Shown piece by piece: positions 1-4,991 of a DNA stretch of 6,296 bases. The notes under the pieces were generated by a model. The model saw only the letters and a list, made by a program, of their open reading frames with translations, was not told the origin of the DNA and did not search any database. Origin of the DNA: Natrialbaceae archaeon (GTDB lineage: Archaea > Halobacteriota > Halobacteria > Halobacteriales > Natrialbaceae); the NCBI GenBank assembly GCA_003552885.1, contig PUPA01000119.1, positions 1-6,296 on the forward strand. The letters are read 5' to 3'. Every line of letters begins with the position of its first letter. Position 1 is the first letter of the stretch. The translations under genes and the position numbers were made by a program.

Positions 1-93
1 ACCGGGAGCATAGAGGTGACGGCTGCGAGAGCGTGCCACTGAGCCGCCGGCGTCGCGAGCGACGGGGGCGTCGACGAGCCCGAGACCACCACC

Positions 94-100
94 GTTTTCA
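94..100 (+). promoter_or_regulatory. Possible core promoter of the cyclophilin gene
   Basis: A short T-rich run (GTTTTCA) stands out in otherwise very GC-rich sequence. Its centre lies about 27 bases upstream of the ATG at 124, the spacing expected for a haloarchaeal TATA box driving a leaderless transcript. No Shine-Dalgarno sequence precedes the ATG, which fits. The match to a TATA consensus is weak, so position is the main support. Confidence 0.3.
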
Positions 101-123
101 CCGGCCCCCCCTTCGAGGCGGGT

Positions 124-642
124 ATGGCTAACCCAACGGCCACCCTGCACACGAGCGAGGGCGACGTCGAGATCGAACTCTTCGAGGAGCGCGCCCCGAA
201 GACGGTCGCGAACTTCGTCGGCCTCGCGACCGGCGGCACGGAGTGGACCGACCCCGAGACGGGCGAGACCGTCGAGGGCGAGCCGCTGTACGACGACGTG
301 CTCTTCCACCGGATCATCGAGGGCTTTATGATCCAGGGTGGGGACCCGACCGGCACCGGCCGCGGCGGCCCCGGCTACACGTTCGACGACGAGTTCCACG
401 ACGAGCTCACCCACGACGGGCCGGGAATCCTCTCGATGGCGAACTCGGGGCCGAACACCAACGGCTCGCAGTTTTTCATCACGCTCGACGCCCAGCCACA
501 CCTCGACGGCCGCCACGCCGTCTTCGGCGAGGTGACCGACGGGATGGACGTCGTCGAGGCGATCGGCGCGGTCGAGACCGACGCCAACGACCGGCCCGAA
601 GAGGACGTGCTCCTCGAGTCGGTCTCCGTCGAGTGGGAGTGA
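124..642 (+). CDS. Cyclophilin-type peptidyl-prolyl cis-trans isomerase
   Basis: This 172-residue protein catalyses cis-trans isomerisation of Xaa-Pro bonds and probably assists protein folding in the cytoplasm, since it has no signal peptide or membrane segment. The whole length is one cyclophilin domain. Visible signatures are the N-terminal GDVEIELFEERAPKTVANF strand-helix region (13-31), the core FHRIIEGFMIQGGD (61-74) with the catalytic Arg63 and pocket residues Phe68, Met69 and Gln71, MANSGPNTNGSQFFI (105-119) with Phe118, and LDGRHAVFGEV (128-138) with the conserved His131. The position equivalent to Trp121 of human cyclophilin A is His126, a change known from prokaryotic cyclophilins that weakens cyclosporin binding. 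A short acidic insert (about 41-56) precedes the catalytic loop. The ATG lies just before the conserved domain and has no ribosome binding site, so translation is probably leaderless. It appears monocistronic; the next gene starts 112 bases downstream. Confidence 0.95.
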   Translation: MANPTATLHTSEGDVEIELFEERAPKTVANFVGLATGGTEWTDPETGETVEGEPLYDDVLFHRIIEGFMIQGGDPTGTGRGGPGYTFDDEFHDELTHDGPGILSMANSGPNTNGSQFFITLDAQPHLDGRHAVFGEVTDGMDVVEAIGAVETDANDRPEEDVLLESVSVEWE

Positions 643-667
643 GACGCCGGAGGGCGACGCGTCGATA

Positions 668-703
668 GAGCCGGCGACGGGGCGCGATCCGGATCGCCGG
701 CTC
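668..703. repeat. Inverted repeat with nested 14-bp palindrome between cyclophilin and SDR genes
   Basis: Perfect 10-base arms (668-677, GAGCCGGCGA, and 694-703, TCGCCGGCTC) flank a 16-base loop. A perfect 14-base palindrome, GCGATCCGGATCGC (684-697), overlaps the loop and the right arm, so the two pairings exclude each other. It lies 26 bases after the cyclophilin stop and 52 bases before the SDR start. It could be a stem associated with transcription termination, although no T-tract follows, or a protein-binding site. The sequence symmetry is certain; any function is inference. Confidence 0.5.
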
Positions 704-728
704 GTGGTTCGGACCCCGATCCGTCTTT

Positions 729-750
729 GTCCGTGGGACCCGTAACGGAC
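729..750. promoter_or_regulatory. Inverted repeat immediately upstream of the SDR start
   Basis: Six-base arms GTCCGT (729-734) and ACGGAC (745-750) flank a 10-base spacer and end four bases before the ATG at 755. A small T-rich patch (723-730) lies about 27 bases before the ATG and may be the promoter element. The placement would suit an operator overlapping the transcription start. Short arms in GC-rich DNA can arise by chance, so this is tentative. Confidence 0.25.
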
Positions 751-754
751 GGTC

Positions 755-1681
755 ATGAGCTGGGACGCCGGGGAGATCCCCGATCAACGTGGACGCCAGG
801 CCGTCGTGACGGGGGCCAACAGCGGCATCGGACTCGAAACCGTCAGGGAGCTATCGCGGGCGGGCGCGGCGGTGATCATGGCCTGTCGGAGCGTCGAGCG
901 CGGTCAGACGGCGGCGGGGGACGTCCACGCCGACGTCCCCGGTGCCGAGCTCCGGGTCGAGGAGCTAGACCTCGCCAGCCTGGCGTCGGTCGAGGCGTTC
1001 GCCGACCGGCTCGCCGGCGAGCTCGACTTGCTCGTCAACAACGCGGGCGTGATGGCGATACCCCGCCGGGAGACCGAAGACGGCTTCGAGACCCAGTTCG
1101 GGGTCAACCACCTCGGTCACTTCGCGCTGACGGGCCGGCTGCTCGACCGGCTGACCGACGACGCCCGGATCGTCACGGTCTCGAGTGGCCTCCACGAGCG
1201 CGGCGAGATCGACTTCGCCGACCTCCAGGGAGCGGCCGGGTACGATCCGTGGACGGCCTACGCCCAATCGAAGCTCGCGAACCTCCTCTTCGCCTACGAG
1301 CTCGACCGGCGGCTCGCGGCCGCCGGCCGGTCGGCCGCGAGCGTCGGCGTCCACCCCGGCTACGCCGACACCAACCTCCAGCTCCGTGGACCGGAGCTCG
1401 CCGGCTCGCGGCTGCGGCGTGCCGGCATGCGCGTCGCGAACGCCCTCTTCGCCCAGTCGGCGGAGATGGGGGCGTTGCCGACGCTGTACGCCGCGACGGC
1501 CCCGGGGGTCGAGGGTGGGGAGTACTACGGGCCCGGGGGCCTGTTCGACATGCGGGGACCGCCCGAGCGCCAGCGATCCTCGCCGGCCTCACACGACCGC
1601 GAGGCCGCCCGCCAGCTCTGGGAACGCTCGACGGAGCTGACCGGCGTGAGCTACGGGCTGCCGACGCCGACGCCGGAGTGA
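755..1681 (+). CDS. Short-chain dehydrogenase/reductase (SDR), NADP(H)-type
   Basis: This 308-residue protein is a classical-type SDR with a Rossmann fold, catalysing NAD(P)-linked alcohol/carbonyl interconversion on an unknown substrate. The nucleotide-binding motif TGANSGIG is at 19-26. ACRSVERG (43-50) places Arg45 just after the second strand, which favours NADP(H). LVNNAGVM (93-100) is the NNAG motif, NHLGHF (118-123) supplies the structural Asn118, VSS (142-144) supplies the catalytic Ser, and YAQSK (169-173) supplies Tyr169 and Lys173. The spacing and the C-terminal EGGEYYGPGGLF segment (253-264) resemble the retinol dehydrogenase/WWOX/protochlorophyllide reductase-like branch common in haloarchaea, so the product is often called an oxidoreductase without a known substrate. 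The ATG at 755 starts close to the first strand and no Shine-Dalgarno is seen. An inverted repeat at 729-750 lies directly upstream. The gene ends 70 bases before the tRNA. Confidence 0.93.
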   Translation: MSWDAGEIPDQRGRQAVVTGANSGIGLETVRELSRAGAAVIMACRSVERGQTAAGDVHADVPGAELRVEELDLASLASVEAFADRLAGELDLLVNNAGVMAIPRRETEDGFETQFGVNHLGHFALTGRLLDRLTDDARIVTVSSGLHERGEIDFADLQGAAGYDPWTAYAQSKLANLLFAYELDRRLAAAGRSAASVGVHPGYADTNLQLRGPELAGSRLRRAGMRVANALFAQSAEMGALPTLYAATAPGVEGGEYYGPGGLFDMRGPPERQRSSPASHDREAARQLWERSTELTGVSYGLPTPTPE

Positions 1682-1751
1682 CGCCCCGGAGAGGCCCCTG
1701 GCCGCGGACACCGAAACGCACATCCCACCGCCGGCACAACGGAGGGCTGTC

Positions 1752-1836
1752 GCGAGGGTAGCCAAGCCAGGCCAACGGCGGTGGGCTTAAGACCCGCTCC
1801 CGTAGGGGTCCCTGGGTTCGAATCCCAGCCCTCGCA
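1752..1836 (+). tRNA. tRNA-Leu (anticodon UAA)
   Basis: A complete class II cloverleaf can be folded by eye. The acceptor stem pairs GCGAGGG (1752-1758) with CCCTCGC (1829-1835), followed by discriminator A1836. The D arm has GCC/GGC pairing. The anticodon stem is 1781-1785 with 1793-1797 (one T-G pair), and the loop CTTAAGA (1786-1792) gives anticodon TAA at 1788-1790. A long variable arm (CCC-GTA-GGG, 1799-1807) is typical of leucine tRNAs. The T arm pairs CTGGG with CCCAG around TTCGAAT (1812-1828). The 3' CCA is not encoded and no intron is present. It reads UUA and probably UUG. The sequence downstream of its 3' end switches to lower GC, making this tRNA the left border of the accessory segment. 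Confidence 0.97.
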
Positions 1837-1840
1837 TACC

Positions 1841-1913
1841 GACTCGAACGCCAGCGAGAGGCAAGTACGCGAGAGTCGAGACTCGAATCGGGGAGGGCAC
1901 ACGCCAGCGAACG
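1841..1913 (+). repeat. Partial direct duplication just downstream of the tRNA
   Basis: The ordered pair GACTCGAA ... ACGCCAGCGA occurs twice. In the first copy the two words run together with a two-base overlap (1841-1857). In the second they are separated (1880-1887 and 1901-1910) by a short G-rich stretch. The stretch from the tRNA to the gene at 2041 is otherwise non-coding as far as I can see. The repeat may be a rearrangement scar at the island border; its short word lengths keep confidence low. Confidence 0.3.
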
Positions 1914-1983
1914 CCGTGATTCACCAATTCACAACATTCACCCTTCGAAAACCGGGTGTAAGAGTTTTGTACCGCGTATTCAA

Positions 1984-2009
1984 TTACAACTACAAACTAC
2001 AAAATTTTG
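1984..2009 (+). promoter_or_regulatory. Promoter region of the small gene: heptad repeats plus AAAATTTT box
   Basis: An AT-rich island contains three near-identical heptads (TTACAAC 1984-1990, TACAAAC 1991-1997, TACAAAA 1998-2004) running into the perfect palindrome CAAAATTTTG (2000-2009). The AAAATTTT core (2001-2008) would place a transcription start near 2030, about ten bases before the ATG at 2041, so it is the best TATA-box candidate. The heptads sit where a TFB recognition element or an activator/repressor site would lie. Promoter identity is inferred from position and composition. Confidence 0.4.
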
Positions 2010-2040
2010 AAGTGGTGGTGCGGCACTCTACAAGTAGCGA

Positions 2041-2295
2041 ATGGAAGATATCCCGCAACCCTCCGGTGACGCGTACGAACCCGGTGACACCGTCCAAGTG
2101 TACGTCGGGGAGAGTGACCCGGACTCGCGCTTCCACGGTGATCGGTGCGAGGTCATCGACGTTCACACCGATGACTTATCGGATTCTACCGATCGTGAAC
2201 TCGACCAATACTCGTACCGCGTACGTCGCATCGATACCGGTGACGTGCTCCCCGTACAATTCCGACACTGGGACTTAGTTCCGAGTGAGAGGTAA
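2041..2295 (+). CDS. Small acidic haloarchaeal protein of unknown function
   Basis: The product is 84 residues, about a quarter of them Asp or Glu, with no membrane segment, signal peptide or cysteine pair. It opens with DIPQPSGDAYEPGDTVQVYV (3-22), and a second block, VIDVHTDDL (38-46), is followed by YSYRVRRIDTGDVLPVQFRHWDLVP (57-81). The run of short beta-prone segments with PGD and GD turns suggests a small SH3-like or beta-barrel fold; this is inference. From memory, similar 'DIPQPS.DAY.PGD' proteins recur in haloarchaeal genomes as uncharacterised proteins, which I could not verify here. It uses UUA codons (first at 2176-2178), unlike the core genes around it. Its stop lies two bases from the stop of the convergent methyltransferase gene. 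The location suggests an accessory role linked to the restriction system, or an independent cargo gene. Confidence 0.75.
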   Translation: MEDIPQPSGDAYEPGDTVQVYVGESDPDSRFHGDRCEVIDVHTDDLSDSTDRELDQYSYRVRRIDTGDVLPVQFRHWDLVPSER

Positions 2296-2297
2296 CA

Positions 2298-3662
2298 TTA
2301 TAGCGTTGCTTGGAACGATTCCGCCCATTTCTTCGGCACCGGCAACTCCTTCAATACACGGCTTTGTAAGCGGTAGTACCCGTTATGAGCTTTCTGGCAG
2401 TGCGCTTCCATCCACATCCTGGCTTCAGGAGAATTCAAGTACTCGACTAACTCGCCAATCGGGACACCGTCCTTCGGGACGGCGTAGTACACCGAGTGCT
2501 TTGGAACGACGTCCCCGCGTTCCTCAAGCCAGAACCGCGGTTCCTTAGCGATATCTTTCCAAACGATCTTCGGCTGCAGCATGTCTTGGAACGGCGGGTT
2601 CTCATGCCACCCGTACCACGGTGTCCCGTGCTTCTTCACGCACGACCGGTCCTCAAGCCTCGCTTTATACTGCTCGGCCCATTCGCCGAACGATCCGAGT
2701 TCATCCTCTCCCGAGAGTGAGCCGTCATCCAGGTACGGGCACAGGAACACATGATCAGTGAACGGCCCGTCGAACGTGCGTAACTGCCGGCCGGACACCG
2801 TCGGTCGAACCCACTTCGAATCGACGTTTTCCGGTACCTCGTCCTTGTCGAATACGAATACTTTGTCGGCTCCCGTAGCTATCCCGCATGATACCCTGAC
2901 GGTCACGTCATCGAGTGTCGCGCCGGTCTCCATGTCCTGCACGTCGGCACCTCGCACGTTCGCCGCCCAACTCTCACCGCCCGGTAACACCGTCGTGTGC
3001 TCCGACCCGTCTCGAAGCTTCACGACCGTCTCACCGTCGCTCTTGACGCGCCGGATCGTCGTGATGCACGGGAACGTGATGTACCCGTCAAACGCGTCCT
3101 CGCGTACGTGCTCAATCTCCTCGACATGCACACAGTCACTCGTTAATAACCGGCGTAGCGGCGCTGCAGTGTCCACGTACTCGAATTTCTCCGGTGTAAT
3201 GAACGACAGCACACCACCATCTGCGAGTAACTCCAGCGACCGTTCGTAAAATAATAAGTACAAGTCGAATCGTTCGATCGCGGTCGAGAATCTTGCCCGG
3301 TACCGTTCCTTCTCGCCCTCGTCGAGTCCTTCAATCGGGACGTACGGTGGGTTCCCAACGATGTAATCGAACGTATCGACATCCAACATATCGTCCGCTA
3401 AGAAGTCCCGTTCTTCGAATTCTACGTGCGCCAACCCCCGGTCTCGCGCCGACGTGAGGTGCTCCGGGTTCGTCTCAACCGCGTACCCGTCTAGGTACTC
3501 CCACCCTTCATCATCGCACACGCGTTCGACCGCGGCTGCGAACGGTGCGTCACCGCACCCCGGGTACAAGATCCGATCGTCACCGGTCGGGGGATCGTTT
3601 CGGAAAAGACGTCGAACCATTTTCTCGCATAACGCATCCGGCGTCGGGACGTGACCTTTCAT
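2298..3662 (-). CDS. Type II DNA adenine-N6 methyltransferase (gamma class), partner of the XhoI/PaeR7I-like endonuclease
   Basis: This 454-residue enzyme should transfer a methyl group from S-adenosylmethionine to adenine N6 in the recognition site of the neighbouring endonuclease. Gamma-class order is visible: motif X-like HVPTPDALCEKMV (4-16), motif I ILYPGCGDAPF (31-41), the motif II acidic residue in AVETNPEH (61-68, Glu63), motif III RDFL (85-88), and catalytic motif IV NPPY (104-107). A C-terminal target-recognition region follows (about 225-440), with SCGIATGADKVFVFD (258-272) and YYRLQSRVLKELPVPK (429-444), as in TaqI/Eco57I-like methylases. Motif I departs from the usual DPxCGTG form but keeps the Gly-Cys-Gly core. 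The ATG at 3660-3662 sits at the normal distance from motif X. The gene starts 47 bases after the endonuclease stop and uses at least eight UUA codons, including two tandem pairs, indicating foreign origin. Recognition of CTCGAG is inferred from the partner. Confidence 0.92.
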   Translation of the reverse strand: MKGHVPTPDALCEKMVRRLFRNDPPTGDDRILYPGCGDAPFAAAVERVCDDEGWEYLDGYAVETNPEHLTSARDRGLAHVEFEERDFLADDMLDVDTFDYIVGNPPYVPIEGLDEGEKERYRARFSTAIERFDLYLLFYERSLELLADGGVLSFITPEKFEYVDTAAPLRRLLTSDCVHVEEIEHVREDAFDGYITFPCITTIRRVKSDGETVVKLRDGSEHTTVLPGGESWAANVRGADVQDMETGATLDDVTVRVSCGIATGADKVFVFDKDEVPENVDSKWVRPTVSGRQLRTFDGPFTDHVFLCPYLDDGSLSGEDELGSFGEWAEQYKARLEDRSCVKKHGTPWYGWHENPPFQDMLQPKIVWKDIAKEPRFWLEERGDVVPKHSVYYAVPKDGVPIGELVEYLNSPEARMWMEAHCQKAHNGYYRLQSRVLKELPVPKKWAESFQATL

Positions 3663-3698
3663 CTAACGTTGATTGTCTCGTCTTAGCACTTCAATGCC

Positions 3699-3705
3699 TG
3701 TAAAC
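3699..3705 (-). promoter_or_regulatory. Possible separate promoter for the methyltransferase gene
   Basis: Read on the minus strand, GTTTACA lies in the 47-base gap between the endonuclease stop and the methyltransferase ATG, about 40 bases before that ATG. Used as a TATA box it would give a 5' leader of roughly a dozen bases. A separate methyltransferase promoter would make sense because the endonuclease gene comes first. The evidence is one short motif, so this is tentative. Confidence 0.25.
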
Positions 3706-3709
3706 TCAG

Positions 3710-4522
3710 TCACTCAGTTCCGCCGTCAGTGTCGAACGTGTCTCGCTGAATATCGATTTGTCCTTCAACGTGAGCGATGAGCGATCGGCAGAACCGCCGG
3801 AATTTGAGCTCCTCGTTCGGTTCCCAGTACTCACCGTCCAATCCTCGCTCTTCATCGCTAAGGATGAACGCGGCGTTATTCACGAGTCGCTGCCGAACCA
3901 TTCGAAGGCATAGTAATTCCATCCGGTCGATGTAACACGCGTCTTTGAACTCTTCGTCCGCTTCGAAGTTCGGTTCTCGAAGCGTTTTCGGAGCTCTCGA
4001 CTCTTCCGTATCCGCCATGAGCATCAAATACCCGATCCACGGTGCCGGGCTCGGTTCGAACACACCTTCCTCGTACGCTTGCAACAAATCGGTGCTATTC
4101 CCGAGTGCTTCTTCAACTCGGTTATTCAGGTTGTTCCCGAAACTGGATGCTTGCGATTTGAACTCGATCGCTGCGAGGAGTTCACCGTCGTGAACGACTG
4201 CCGTATCCCATTCCTTCTCGTGCCGGTAATATCCCGGGAGCGTGGCGTGATAATCGTGTTTCACCGAGTCCTCCGGGATACCGGTTTGCTCGACCATGAT
4301 ATCCTCGATGAGACCGGCGAACCCGTCCATTTGCTGCCCGCCGAGTACCTCGACGCGTTTACCGCGCGTCGAGTCTTCAGATTCGCGTTGCGCCTCACCT
4401 TGCCCGGACCGTGTTGCCCAGTAGTACTGGACCGCGTCTGAGAGTTCTTCTTGGAGGTTACTTATCACAGGTCGGGTGTGAGACACCGTACTGTTGTATG
4501 TGTACCGATTACTCGTAATCAC
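3710..4522 (-). CDS. XhoI/PaeR7I-family type II restriction endonuclease
   Basis: This 270-residue protein should cut double-stranded DNA at unmethylated CTCGAG, the specificity of characterised XhoI and PaeR7I enzymes. The family signatures are clear from memory: GGQQMDGF (61-68), LPGYYRHEKEWD (95-106), AAIEFKSQ (117-124), SSFGNNLNNRVEEALG (126-141), PWIGYLMLMADTEESRAP (161-178), and MELLCLRMVRQRL (201-213). Asp106 with Glu120 and Lys122 forms a PD-(D/E)xK-type catalytic set. Length is close to the roughly 245 residues of known members if translation begins downstream of the first GTG. The start is uncertain: in-frame GTG codons lie at residues 1, 13 and 19. Starting at 19 would give 252 residues and match the family length best, with an AT-rich box (4492-4500) at leaderless distance. 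The first GTG overlaps the stop of an upstream minus-strand reading frame (GTGA). The gene precedes the methyltransferase, an unusual order without a visible controller gene. Confidence 0.93.
   Translation of the reverse strand: MITSNRYTYNSTVSHTRPVISNLQEELSDAVQYYWATRSGQGEAQRESEDSTRGKRVEVLGGQQMDGFAGLIEDIMVEQTGIPEDSVKHDYHATLPGYYRHEKEWDTAVVHDGELLAAIEFKSQASSFGNNLNNRVEEALGNSTDLLQAYEEGVFEPSPAPWIGYLMLMADTEESRAPKTLREPNFEADEEFKDACYIDRMELLCLRMVRQRLVNNAAFILSDEERGLDGEYWEPNEELKFRRFCRSLIAHVEGQIDIQRDTFDTDGGTE
4507..4520. promoter_or_regulatory. Perfect 14-bp palindrome at the endonuclease 5' end, candidate operator
   Basis: GATTACTCGTAATC has two perfect 6-base arms around a 2-base centre (TC). It touches the first possible GTG start, and its centre is about 27 bases upstream of the second possible GTG (4486), exactly where a core promoter of a leaderless transcript would lie. 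A dimeric regulator bound here would block endonuclease expression. No regulator gene is visible in the window, so the function is inferred. Confidence 0.4.
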
Positions 4523-4830
4523 CTTCGAACGCGTCTGCGAAGCGTTACCGGGTCGTGCAGGGTTATTCGCTCAACTTTGCATCGAACCCGGTCGGTACTC
4601 GCGGTCCACGTTTTCTCTCCGGTCTCGTCCCAGGCAAGGTCCTGATTTAACTCACACTCGACCCATCGACGTGCTCTCGAACCGCTGCTAAAAGCTCTCT
4701 TACCTGCATTCTCGCCTGCTAAGTAACGAGCTACGAATATGGCTGCAGCATCGTGATCGTCCGACACTCGCGTGCCGGCTCTCCCGACGTCGCATAGCGA
4801 GTCGGCGGCGACGCTGGCTGGATCAGCCGT
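4519..4830 (-). pseudogene. Possible decayed C-terminus of a TnpB-like transposase
   Basis: An open minus-strand frame ends at 4519 and contains CDVGRAGTRVSDDHDAAAIF followed by VARYLAGENAGKR. This resembles the Cys-rich to D-x-N-A-A-x-N-I-A-R-R-Y-L ending of IS1341/IS605-type TnpB proteins: seven of the thirteen positions fit if Asp is allowed for Asn, but the second zinc-binding Cys is missing. Nothing recognisable of the RuvC-like catalytic part lies upstream, and the frame extends to 4989 through sequence that does not look like protein. I therefore read it as a relic, or possibly a chance resemblance. Its stop overlaps the first GTG of the endonuclease gene by four bases. Between about 4831 and 4883 I see nothing. 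Confidence 0.25.
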
Positions 4831-4883
4831 TCGTGCGACTCGTTCGCGGCCTCTTACCCCCCACGTGCACGTCGTTCGGTACC

Positions 4884-4991
4884 ATGAGTGACAGTACCTC
4901 TCACTATGTGCTAACTGTATCGTTCGACTGCCCCAGCCGGAGCGTCGACCCGGAATTACTATACCCGTTGCTGAGTTTTCCGGAACCATGA
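4884..4991 (+). CDS. Very small ORF upstream of the repeat-containing ORF, hypothetical
   Basis: ATG at 4884 opens a 35-residue frame (begins MSDSTSHYVLTVSFDCPSR) whose TGA at 4989-4991 overlaps the next ATG at 4988 as ATGA. The N-terminus resembles the start of many soluble haloarchaeal proteins, so it could be a truncated gene beginning at the island border. No ribosome binding site is evident, and a TATA-like box for the downstream ORF lies inside it. Chance is a real possibility at this length. Confidence 0.2.
   Translation: MSDSTSHYVLTVSFDCPSRSVDPELLYPLLSFPEP
4956..4963 (+). promoter_or_regulatory. TATA-like box for a leaderless transcript starting near 4988
   Basis: TTACTATA, in GAATTACTATACCC, is the only AT-rich block close upstream of the permease region. 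Its centre is about 28 bases before the ATG at 4988, the standard spacing for a haloarchaeal transcript that begins at its start codon. It would make the 59-codon ORF the first cistron and the permease the second. The call rests on motif and spacing. Confidence 0.45.

Noticed and set aside
51..64. CGTCGC-GA-GCGACG hairpin as a terminator of an upstream gene
   Set aside because: Short arms in GC-rich sequence with no T-tract, and no upstream gene can be identified in the first 50 bases.
1173..1775. Long minus-strand frame opposite the SDR gene, and the plus-strand frame 727-1761
   Set aside because: Arg/Pro/Gly-rich low-complexity translations overlapping a well-supported SDR in another frame.
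1781..2278. 165-codon plus-strand frame starting inside the tRNA
   Set aside because: It begins within the tRNA and overlaps the better-supported small gene at 2041 in another frame; its translation has no recognisable features.
3704..3718. Direct repeat ACTCAGT spanning the endonuclease stop
   Set aside because: A two-copy 7-base repeat with one base between is easily accidental, and nothing suggests function.
4570..4600. Second copy of the tRNA 3' end as a right attachment site (ATCGAACCCGG, resembling a reversed T-loop)
   Set aside because: Only about eight bases match and the orientation is inverted; no direct repeat of the tRNA end is visible, and no integrase is present.
1837..4990. 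Avoidance of the CTCGAG site within the restriction segment
   Set aside because: None was found by eye, but a 3-kb segment is too short for absence of a 6-mer to be meaningful.
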